A DNA stretch of 6,188 bases from Bacillota bacterium. Its GTDB lineage: Bacteria; Bacillota; Clostridia; Christensenellales; Aristaeellaceae. Positions 1 through 6,180 of this stretch are shown one piece after another. Numbering within the stretch: position 1 is the stretch's first letter; each line of letters opens with the position of its first letter. The stretch lies in NCBI GenBank assembly GCA_019137115.1, contig JAGVSV010000309.1, positions 1 through 6,188 of the forward strand. Reading direction: 5' to 3'. The translations under genes and the position numbers were made by a program. The notes under the pieces were generated by a model, which did no database searches, was not told where the DNA came from, and worked only from the letters and a program-made list of their open reading frames with translations.

Positions 1-837
1 AACCACACGCACGCCACGCGCGCGCGCATCGCCCGCACCGCGACCTATGCGCTGCTGATCTTTGGTGCGGTTTTGATGGTGTTCCCATTCTACTGGATGT
101 TTTCGACGGCATTCAAGACCACGCGGGAGACCAACGTGTTCCCGCCGCAGTGGCTGCCGTCCTCACTCAGCCTGGACAACTTCCACGAATCCTTCCGCAA
201 GGCGCCGTTTGCGCGGTATTTTATCAACAGCGTGATCGTGACCACACTGAGCGTGTTCGCGACCGGGCTGACCACGGTGCTTGCGTCGTTTGCGTTTTCC
301 CGGCTCAAGTTCCCCGGGCGGGATGTGCTGTTCACGCTGTTGCTGTCCATGATGATGGTGCCGTTTGAAATGTTGGTAATTACCAACTACCAGACCATCG
401 TGTCCTGGGGCCTGCGGGATTCGCTGCCTGCGCTGTTCGTGCCGTTTCTGGCGAGCATTTTCTATACCTACATCCTGCGCAACTTCTTTTTGTCGGTGCC
501 CGACGGCCTGTACTGGTCGGCGCGCGTGGACGGCGCCAACAACTGGAAGTACCTGTGGAAGGTGATGGTGCCCATCGCGCGCCCGGCGCTGGTGACGATC
601 ATGCTCTTAAACGCCATCACCAGCTGGAACAGCTTCATGTGGCCGATGATGATCATCGAAAGCACCAACAACCGCACGCTGCCCTATGGCCTGCAGGTGT
701 TCACCACCGAGGCCGGCACGCAGTTCAATCTGTTGATGGCCGCGTCCACCGTGGTCATTTTGCCCATCATCATTCTTTTCCTGTTTGCCAGAAAACAGAT
801 TTTGCGCGGCGTGGCAAGGGGCGGGCTCAAGGGATAG
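1..837 (+). CDS. Carbohydrate ABC transporter permease, MalG/UgpE type (5' end missing)
   Basis: Inner subunit of a sugar ABC importer in the cytoplasmic membrane. The reading frame is open from base 1 to a TAG stop, giving 278 codons, so the true start lies left of the window; the internal TTG at 73 sits inside the first membrane helix and is not a start. The sequence shows the FPFYWM segment after TM1 typical of MalG-like proteins, several hydrophobic helices, and the EAA-type cytoplasmic loop as YWSARVDGA (about 511-537), with the conserved Gly at 532-534 and VPIARPA following. This loop docks on the ATPase. The C-terminus ends GGLKG, as usual for the family, so the gene is complete at its 3' end. 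It is probably the last gene of an upstream operon (binding protein, MalF-like, MalG-like). Family is certain; substrate is unknown. Confidence 0.93.
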   Translation, partial: NHTHATRARIARTATYALLIFGAVLMVFPFYWMFSTAFKTTRETNVFPPQWLPSSLSLDNFHESFRKAPFARYFINSVIVTTLSVFATGLTTVLASFAFSRLKFPGRDVLFTLLLSMMMVPFEMLVITNYQTIVSWGLRDSLPALFVPFLASIFYTYILRNFFLSVPDGLYWSARVDGANNWKYLWKVMVPIARPALVTIMLLNAITSWNSFMWPMMIIESTNNRTLPYGLQVFTTEAGTQFNLLMAASTVVILPIIILFLFARKQILRGVARGGLKG

Positions 838-895
838 CGCGCGAAACCCATATGGCCTTGTTTTCACAGGCAAAATCAGGGCTTGGACAGCGCGG

Positions 896-955
896 TGCCT
901 CATGTCAAATTGAGCGCGAAGGCTTTATCCATGCCTCACATACTTTGAGCGCGAA
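896..955 (+). repeat. Left IS end: two tandem copies of the terminal unit
   Basis: Copy 1 has TGCCTCA at 896-902 and TGAGCGCGAA at 911-920. Copy 2 has TGCCTCA at 932-938 and TGAGCGCGAA at 946-955. The two copies lie about 35 bases apart. Both match, in inverted orientation, the two units at the right end (2275-2333). They are probably transposase binding sites; that role is inferred from position and symmetry. Confidence 0.82.
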
Positions 956-967
956 GCAGGATGAAGA

Positions 968-2242
968 TCAGCAGGAAATTTCTGCGGGGATTGACCGGGA
1001 GCGGCCGCCATGCCAGGCTTTTCGCCGGACCAGCCCCGCAAGGGATGGCCCTTGAGCTGGCCCTGCATGGCGGCAGAGGCTCCCTGTCAATCCGTAAAGC
1101 AGAATATTTCCGGGTGAAGGGGGTATGGCGCTATTGATGTCCTGTTGCCCACTGCAAACATTTACTGCACAACAACATGAACGCCTCCTTGCTGCTTGCT
1201 CTGCCTCTTCAATCAAATACTCGGTTTTTGATTTCGCCAAGCCTGTCAGGATGCGCTGCAGTCGGGTAATGTCGCGGGTCAGTTCAGCCGGGTTAATGGA
1301 ATCCCTGTGAGCTACCAGTTTCCACAGCGCTGCCAGCGTGCTGCGCTCATCCTCTGTGTCATAGCGGTAGCAGAAGCCATACCGCCGGACAACACGATAG
1401 TTCTTTGATTCTACATGCGCCTGATCATTCTTCCTGTACGGCCTGGCACGGGTGAAATAGATGTCCCTCTGTGCTGCCCAACTGACCACGTCGTAGTTGA
1501 CCAGTTCACTGCCATTGTCGCAATCCAGGCCCTGAACCTAGTAGGGGATGCTGTCCATTGCGGCACCCAGCGCCGCACGGATGTGCTTATGCACGTTGTT
1601 GCGCATCGCTTCCAGTTCAACCCATCCTGTCACTACATCCGTCAGCGTCAGGGTTCTGGCAAACTCCCCCTTCACCGTAGGGCCGCAGTGCGCCACTGTG
1701 TCCACCTCAAAGAAGCCCGGTTCCGCAGGGATCTCGTCTCCTGCTTTTCGGATTTTGATACTGTTTCTGAGCAGGACGCCAGGCTTGGTGGTGCTGATGC
1801 CCTTCAAGCGCAGACGTTCACGTTCCGCTTTCAGATAACGGTCCACCGTTGCCGCGCTCATGCTGAGCAGTCCTTTACGAACCTCTTCTATCCAGCCATT
1901 CTGACCCAACACCAGTTCCCCGTGCGTTTCCAAAGACACTATCCGGCCAGGCAGGTCGGCCACCAGGTACTTCCCGCAGGGCATGCACATGATGCGCCAC
2001 AGCTAGATCAGCTTCTCCCTGGCTGCTGTGCTGTATTTGCTCGGACGACTCCTTCTTCGGTCTATGCGCATGATGTTTTCGCTGCCCCGCGTCGGGGAGT
2101 TCAGGTACCGCCTGGCCGTGGATCTGCCCAGCCCTGTGCTCTGGCAGAAATGATTCAGAATCCTGGACTTCTTTGATTTCCTGGCCCGATGATACGCTCC
2201 CTTGAGCTGCTTGGTGACTTCGATTCTTGTACCCATGGACAC
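968..2242 (-). pseudogene. DDE transposase, rve/integrase catalytic core, interrupted by two TAG codons and an internal deletion
   Basis: It would cut and rejoin the IS ends. One minus-strand frame runs from a GTG at 2242 (AAAGGA ribosome site at 2254-2249, 6-nt spacing; ATG at 2236 is an alternative) to TGA at 968-970, 424 positions. Features in order: N-terminal helix-turn-helix-like segment (KSRILNHFCQSTGLGRSTARRYL), MCMPCGKYL, LSMSAATVDRYL, then the catalytic core with FEVDTVAHCG, LDCDNGSEL and NDQAHVESKN. These give the D, D and E residues with exactly 35 residues between the second Asp and the Glu. In-frame TAG codons lie at 2005-2003 (KLI*LW) and 1540-1538 (IPY*VQG). Near 1297-1315, LWKLVA joins HRDSINPAEL directly; relatives have about 50 more residues here. 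The tail after LAKSKTE (below about 1170) shows no family similarity I recognise. Confidence 0.85.
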
Positions 2243-2274
2243 TACATTTCCTTTCACTCAACAAACATACTCAT

Positions 2275-2333
2275 TCCGCGCTCATTCTTATCTGAGGCAC
2301 GACTCTGATTTCGCGCTCATTGTATATAAGGCA
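2275..2333 (-). repeat. Right IS end: two tandem copies of the terminal unit, inverted
   Basis: Read on the minus strand, the outer copy has TGCCTTA (2333-2327) and TGAGCGCGAA (2319-2310), and the inner copy has TGCCTCA (2299-2293) and TGAGCGCGGA (2284-2275). Spacing within and between units is within a base or two of the left end. The units lie just upstream of the transposase start, so transposase binding here could also repress its own gene (inference). Confidence 0.82.
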
Positions 2334-2343
2334 CGCCGGACGG

Positions 2344-2373
2344 TTGACACAAGCCCATCAACAGTGGTACGCT
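2344..2373 (+). promoter_or_regulatory. SigA-type promoter for the lplB-ytcP-binding protein operon
   Basis: Perfect -35 box TTGACA at 2344-2349, 18-bp spacer, weak -10 TACGCT at 2368-2373 helped by an upstream TG (TGGTACGCT, extended -10). Transcription would begin near 2380, leaving a leader of about 55 nt before the permease start. The -35 starts only about ten bases beyond the right IS end, so native control sequence upstream has been separated from it. Confidence 0.6.
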
Positions 2374-2435
2374 CCCTCCAACAAGCAAAGGGTTCCACTT
2401 TCCTTCTTTGGATTATTTTGGAGGTATTGTTGGGC

Positions 2436-3392
2436 ATGTTGGAAAAGCGGAGAACCGCTGCCGTTCACCGCGCACCTTTTTGGCAGAGGCTTCTCCACCA
2501 GTGGGATCTGCAAATTCTGGTTATTCCGTCCATTCTGTTCATCCTCCTGTTTGCGTATGTGCCCATGTACGGCATCGTCATGGCGTTCCAGGAGTTCCGC
2601 CTGGGCGACTTCCCGGGCGCCAGCCAGTGGGTGGGCCTAAAACAGTTCGCCGCGCTGATGAAGGACCCCAACTTCGGCCGGGTGCTGCGCAACACGGTGG
2701 TCATCAGCCTGTTGAAGCTGGCCATCAACTTCCCGATCCCCATCATTTTCGCCCTGTTTGTCAACGAGCTGCGCCATGAGCGCTTCAAGCGTATATCGCA
2801 GACCATCAGCTACCTGCCGCACTTCATCTCCTGGGTGGTGGCGGCACGGTTGATGTTTGACTTTTTCTCCTCCGACGGCGGGGCGGTAAACCAGGTGCTG
2901 GTGGGGCTGGGCCTTCTGGACGCGCCAATCCCGTTCTTCAACCGCGGCGAGTATTACTGGGCGCTGGCCGTGTTTACCGACGTGTGGAAGGAGATGGGCT
3001 GGAACTCCATCATCTTCATCGCCGCCATTGCGTCGGTGGATATCCAGATGTATGAAGCCGCCGAGATTGACGGCGCGTCGCGGGTGCAGAAACTGTGGTA
3101 CATCACGCTGGCCGCGATCCGGCCCACAATCATCCTGCTGCTGATCTTTACCGTGGGCGGGCTGCTCAACGCCAACTTTGACCAGAGCATGATGCTCACC
3201 AACCAGATGGGCAACAAGCTGCTGCAGGAGTATGCCGACATCATCGACACCTATGTGTACCGCGTGGGGATCAGCCAGGCGCGCTTCTCCTACGCGGCGG
3301 CCGCCGGCGTGTTCAAGGCGGTCATCAACTTCGCGCTGCTGATGGGCGCCAACATGCTGGCCGACCGGCTGGGCGAGTCGGCGCTGTTTTGA
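2436..3392 (+). CDS. Carbohydrate ABC transporter permease, LplB family
   Basis: One half of the membrane channel of a sugar or oligosaccharide importer, 318 residues, the usual family length. ATG 2436 is preceded by GGAGGT at 2420-2425 (10-nt spacing), and the protein begins with a charged cytoplasmic stretch before TM1 (about residues 27-47, with the family segment AYVPMYGIVMAFQEF). Further hydrophobic helices follow. The EAA loop is textbook: EAAEIDGA at residues 207-214, followed by the ITLAAIRPT stretch, the contact site for the ATPase. The frame stays open upstream to 2202 inside the IS, which would add 78 spurious residues; the ribosome site and family N-terminus argue against that. 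The stop TGA lies 30 bp before the next permease, consistent with co-transcription. It pairs with the YtcP-type subunit. Substrate unknown. Confidence 0.94.
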   Translation: MLEKRRTAAVHRAPFWQRLLHQWDLQILVIPSILFILLFAYVPMYGIVMAFQEFRLGDFPGASQWVGLKQFAALMKDPNFGRVLRNTVVISLLKLAINFPIPIIFALFVNELRHERFKRISQTISYLPHFISWVVAARLMFDFFSSDGGAVNQVLVGLGLLDAPIPFFNRGEYYWALAVFTDVWKEMGWNSIIFIAAIASVDIQMYEAAEIDGASRVQKLWYITLAAIRPTIILLLIFTVGGLLNANFDQSMMLTNQMGNKLLQEYADIIDTYVYRVGISQARFSYAAAAGVFKAVINFALLMGANMLADRLGESALF

Positions 3393-3422
3393 TGAAAATT
3401 GTGATGCGTGTGAGGGATTTCC

Positions 3423-4331
3423 GTGAGGAGTAGAAAGACATTTGGCGACGTCATGCTGGTTACCCTGGTGTGGCTGTCGATGATCATCATGATCGTGTTT
3501 ACGCTGTACCCGTTTTTAAATTCGCTGGCGATTTCGCTGAACAACGCGGACGACACCACCCGCGGCGGCGTGACGATCTACCCGCGCGTGTTTACCCTGC
3601 GCAACTACCAGACGATTTTCGCCAACCAGAAGGTGTACTCGGCCTACCTGATCACGATCATGCGCACGGTGCTGGGCACGATCTCCGGGCTGTTCTTTAC
3701 GTCCACGCTGGCGTTCGGGCTGTCGCACAAAAGCCTGTACGGGCGCAAATACTATACGATGCTGTGCCTGATCCCGATGTACTTCAGCGGCGGGCTGATC
3801 CCCACGTATTTCCTGATCCGGCAGTTGGGGCTGACCAACTCGTTCTGGGTGTATGTGATCCCCAACCTGGTCAACCTGTGGAACATGCTGCTGATGCGCA
3901 CCTACTTTGCCAACACGCCGGACGCGCTGGAGGAGTCCGCGCGCATTGACGGGGCCAGCTATCTGCGCATCTTCTTCCAGATCATCCTGCCGATTTCCAC
4001 GCCGATCACGGCCACCATCGCCCTTTACATCGGGGTGTTCCACTGGAACAGCTGGTTTGACGCGGCCATGTATGTCAACGACCAGGCCTTGAAGCCCATG
4101 CAGTCGGTGCTGATGTCCATCATCAATGAATCGCGCTTTGCAGAGCAGATTGCCGCCACCGCCGCGGGCGCCTCGCTGGACGTGAGCAACATCGCGCGCA
4201 GCAACCAGACCAATGTGCGCAGCATCACCATGGCCACTATGATCGTGACCATCCTGCCCATTGTGATGATGTATCCGTTCATCCAGCGGTATTTCATCAA
4301 GGGCATCATGATCGGTTCCATCAAGGGATAG
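3423..4331 (+). CDS. Carbohydrate ABC transporter permease, YtcP family
   Basis: Second channel half of the importer, 302 residues, normal length. The start is GTG 3423: an in-frame TGA at 3411-3413 excludes longer forms, and GAGGG at 3412-3416 gives a ribosome site 6 nt away that overlaps that stop. TM1 spans about residues 10-34 and ends in LYPFLNSLAIS, typical of YtcP. The ATPase-docking loop is LEESARIDGA, with E171-S172-A173 and G177, followed by IILPISTPI. The long loop rich in polar residues before the last helix and the C-terminus MIGSIKG are family hallmarks. Spacing of 30 bp from the LplB-type gene and 109 bp to the binding-protein gene fits one operon. LplB/YtcP pairs commonly borrow a shared MsmX-like ATPase; none is encoded here. 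Confidence 0.94.
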   Translation: MRSRKTFGDVMLVTLVWLSMIIMIVFTLYPFLNSLAISLNNADDTTRGGVTIYPRVFTLRNYQTIFANQKVYSAYLITIMRTVLGTISGLFFTSTLAFGLSHKSLYGRKYYTMLCLIPMYFSGGLIPTYFLIRQLGLTNSFWVYVIPNLVNLWNMLLMRTYFANTPDALEESARIDGASYLRIFFQIILPISTPITATIALYIGVFHWNSWFDAAMYVNDQALKPMQSVLMSIINESRFAEQIAATAAGASLDVSNIARSNQTNVRSITMATMIVTILPIVMMYPFIQRYFIKGIMIGSIKG

Positions 4332-4338
4332 GGTATTC

Positions 4339-4356
4339 ACGGCGCGCAAGCGCCGT
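4339..4356 (+). promoter_or_regulatory. Intercistronic hairpin with GCAA tetraloop
   Basis: ACGGCGC pairs perfectly with GCGCCGT around a GCAA loop: a 7-bp, mostly GC stem capped by a stable GNRA tetraloop. It starts 8 bases after the YtcP stop. No T-run follows, so it is not a classical terminator. Hairpins between permease and binding-protein genes often protect one mRNA end and let the binding protein be made in excess; that role is inferred here. Confidence 0.6.
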
Positions 4357-4425
4357 ATCGCATGCCAATAAAGGAGGGTTGCTGTTACTGGTAGATTGGT
4401 CCCCAAAAACCCCGGTGTAAAAAAT

Positions 4426-4432
4426 AAAGGAG
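4426..4432 (+). promoter_or_regulatory. Ribosome binding site that fixes the binding-protein start
   Basis: AAAGGAG sits 8 nt before ATG 4441, which opens a normal signal peptide (MKKRLL). A second copy of the same decamer, AATAAAGGAG, lies 56 bases upstream at 4367-4376 and is even closer to consensus (AAGGAGGG), but has no well-spaced start: TTG 4379 is too close and in-frame TTG 4396 too far. The upstream copy may be a decoy or a relic. Confidence 0.75.
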
Positions 4433-4440
4433 TGTACCGA

Positions 4441-6004
4441 ATGAAGAAACGTTTGCTCGTGCTTATCCTGGCAGCCGCGATGCTGCTGTCGTTCGTGCCG
4501 ATGAGCACCATGACCGCCGCGGAAGAACCGTATACCTTCTCGCTGTACTACAACTATGACTGGTGGACGATTCACCCCTGGGCGGAGGACGAAATCTCCA
4601 AGTACTGGCAGGAGAAGTTCAACATCGTCATCGACCAGCGTAAGCCGGACGCCGACGCGGCCGCCAAGCTGAACCTGATGGTGTCCTCCGGCGACCTGCC
4701 GGACGTCCGTGTTTGTCGACCTGGCGCCCCTGCAGGCCAACAACCCCATGTTTGACGAGAACATCCTGGCCTCCACGCAGGAGCTGCTGAAGATTGGCGG
4801 CGTGCTGTACTCCGTCCCCCACTGGGCGCGCAAGGGCCCCACGGGCGGCAACAACGTGTGGATGTACGACAAGCGCCTGTATGAAGCAGCAGGCAGCCCG
4901 GAGCTTAAGACCCTGGAAGACCTGTATGCCTACGCCAAGTACGTCAAGGACAACATCCCCACCACCAAGGAAGGCCTGCCCACCATCGCGTTTGCCGGCG
5001 GCAACAACAACGACGCCTACAACGTGCTGACCAACGCGTTCTACCGCTCCTTCGGCGGCCCGAACCAGGCGGCAGACCATACCGCGCGCATCGACGGCAA
5101 GATGCAGTCCGTGCTGCGCGACCCGGAGTACCGCAAAGCCGTGATGGAGCTGAACCGGTGGTTCCGTGAAGGCCTGATGCTGGACACGCAATTCACCGAT
5201 ACCAACGACCAGATGGTCGAGAAATTCGTAGCCGGCCGCACCGCGCTTCTGTACTACGATTTCTCGCAGGATTCGATCAACCGCTTCCGTCAGATCCTGA
5301 TGGACAACTACCCGGATGACTCCTATGAGCTGGTGGTAGACCCGGTCTACCCGCCGGCCGAAGGCGTCACCCATGTGTATGCCGACGAGAAGCCCACCAT
5401 CGGCTGGAACGTGCTGTGCATCACCACCAAGGCCAAACAGCCCCAGAGGATCTTTGACTTCTTCTCCTACATGCTGTCCAAGGAAGGTTCCATCGACATG
5501 ATGTACGGACCTCCGGGTGACTGGTACAAGGAGCTGGACGCTGAAGGCAACCCGATCCTGCTGATCCCCGAAGCCGAACAATCCACCGCGGAAAAGGACC
5601 GCATCGGCGCGTGGTACTGGTCGTTCTGCAGCCATTCGGACAACGTGGACATCACCAAGTTTGCCGTCAATGCCATGCAGCCGCCGGAGAAGCAGGACTG
5701 GGTCATCACCCAGCAGTCGGACATCTTAACGCCGATCATGTTCGTCACGGACGAATATGTGGGCCTGAACCTGACGATCGATCAGCTGTCTGACCTGGGC
5801 ATTGAGCGCACGCTGTGCGACGAGCAATACCAGGCCGAGCTGCCCAAGATCCTGATGGCGCCCACGGCGGAAAAGGCTGAGGAGCTGTACGACGCGCTGC
5901 TCAAGTTCCATGACGATCACAGCTTTGCCGACGTGGAAGCCGCCTATGACGCCCGCCACCAGGAAATCGTGGCCATGCAGGGCTTCTCCGCGTACGACAA
6001 GTAA
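4441..6004 (+). pseudogene. Extracellular sugar-binding protein of the ABC importer, frameshifted near codon 89
   Basis: It would capture the sugar outside the cell and deliver it to the LplB/YtcP channel. The first frame runs from ATG 4441 to PDV at 4705-4707 (89 codons) and, if translated on, stops at TGA 4753-4755. The family sequence resumes in the next frame at VFVDLAPLQ (4709) and continues for 431 residues to TAA at 6002-6004. The N-terminus is a signal peptide: KKR, hydrophobic residues 5-19, likely cleavage after TAA27. There is no lipobox cysteine. The LMVSSGDLPDV motif is typical of LipO-like binding proteins; homologs have roughly 15-20 residues between it and the FVDL segment, so a deletion of about 50-60 nt, not a multiple of three, is likelier than a one-base slip. 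The rest (YSVPHWARKG, WMYDKRLYEAAG, FVAGRTALLYYDFSQ, TIGWNVLCITTKAK) looks intact. A sequencing or assembly error is possible. Confidence 0.85.
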
Positions 6005-6015
6005 CTAAGGAATGT

Positions 6016-6035
6016 ATGACCTTTTGACGGGTCAT
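6016..6035 (+). other. Small hairpin preceding the terminator
   Basis: ATGACC (6016-6021) and GGTCAT (6030-6035) form a 6-bp stem with an 8-nt loop that starts with TTTT. It lies between the binding-protein stop and the main terminator hairpin. It could be a 3' mRNA stabiliser or chance; it has no following T-run. Confidence 0.35.
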
Positions 6036-6043
6036 CCCATGGT

Positions 6044-6072
6044 GCCCACCGCCTGCCCGGCGGTGGGCTTTT
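6044..6072 (+). terminator. Rho-independent terminator of the transporter operon
   Basis: A perfect 10-bp GC-rich stem, GCCCACCGCC (6044-6053) with GGCGGTGGGC (6059-6068), and a 5-nt loop (TGCCC), followed by TTTT at 6069-6072. It lies 39 bp after the binding-protein stop. The minus strand has no T-run, so termination acts only for rightward transcription. It marks the operon end before the next promoter. Confidence 0.88.
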
Positions 6073-6109
6073 GCGTGGTGTGATTCGGCGCGGCATGGCT
6101 TCTCCCTTG

Positions 6110-6138
6110 TTGACATACGGGTTCAAAGGCCCTATGAT
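6110..6138 (+). promoter_or_regulatory. Strong SigA-type promoter for the next transcription unit
   Basis: TTGACA at 6110-6115, exactly 17 bp, TATGAT at 6133-6138: one mismatch from the double consensus. Start of transcription is expected near 6145. The gene it drives lies beyond the window. It is the best-matching promoter in the window. Confidence 0.78.
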
Positions 6139-6144
6139 GCAATT

Positions 6145-6180
6145 AACCTACATTCCGTTGGTTTTTGTTTATTGTAGGTT
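6145..6180 (+). promoter_or_regulatory. Inverted repeat at the transcript start (operator or leader hairpin)
   Basis: AACCTACA (6145-6152) and TGTAGGTT (6173-6180) are perfect 8-bp inverted repeats around a 20-nt T-rich spacer. The first arm coincides with the predicted start of transcription, so the repeat could fold at the very 5' end of the mRNA, or be a pair of half-sites for a repressor acting just downstream of the promoter. I recognise no known riboswitch or operator in it. Confidence 0.5.

Larger units (their letters stand above)
896..2333 (-). mobile_element. Degenerate insertion sequence with rve-fold DDE transposase
   Basis: About 1.44 kb bounded by mirror-image ends with TGCC at 896 and GGCA at 2333. 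It separates two sugar transporter operons and contains only one recognisable gene, the minus-strand transposase. The ends are not simple inverted repeats: each has two tandem copies of a roughly 35-bp unit. No convincing target-site duplication is visible: the bases left of 896 (AGCGCGG) and right of 2333 (CGCCGGA) do not match clearly, so the boundaries could be off by a few bases. The transposase resembles the 'integrase catalytic domain' transposases of Actinobacteria and Clostridia; I cannot give an ISfinder family name with confidence. The copy looks old and non-autonomous. Confidence 0.82.

Noticed and set aside
855..871. Possible terminator after the first permease (GCC, T bulge, TGT, loop TTTC, ACAGGC)
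   Set aside because: The stem is only 6 bp with a bulge and is followed by AAAATC, not a T-run, so it is unlikely to terminate on either strand.
1415..2176. Plus-strand open frame of 253 codons opposite the transposase
   Set aside because: It is the antisense of the transposase, has no recognisable motif, and lies over a minus-strand frame with clear DDE residues.
968..2242. General TAG reassignment in this organism
   Set aside because: Two permease genes end at TAG (837 and 4331) exactly where the family C-terminus is expected, so TAG acts as a stop.
888..2341. Target-site duplication flanking the IS
   Set aside because: The bases next to 896 and 2333 (GCGCGG versus CGCCGG) show only loose GC-rich similarity at every boundary I tried, so none is claimed.
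2202..2435. In-frame upstream extension of the LplB-type permease into the IS, a possible IS-permease fusion of 396 residues
   Set aside because: The extra 78 residues have no family similarity, cross the IS end and the promoter, and a good ribosome site (2420-2425) serves ATG 2436. The open frame is chance, although a gene caller could be misled.
3516..4511. Minus-strand open frame of 331 codons opposite the YtcP-type permease
   Set aside because: Composition is rich in H, R, G and Q, as expected for the complement of a GC-rich gene; it has no membrane or domain signature.
4628..5635. Minus-strand open frame of 335 codons opposite the binding protein
   Set aside because: It mirrors a well-supported binding-protein coding region and shows only low-complexity valine, glycine and arginine-rich sequence.
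4709..6004. A separate gene starting at GTG 4709 (431 residues)
   Set aside because: The start lies inside the binding-protein fold, with no ribosome site or signal peptide; it is the downstream half of the frameshifted gene.
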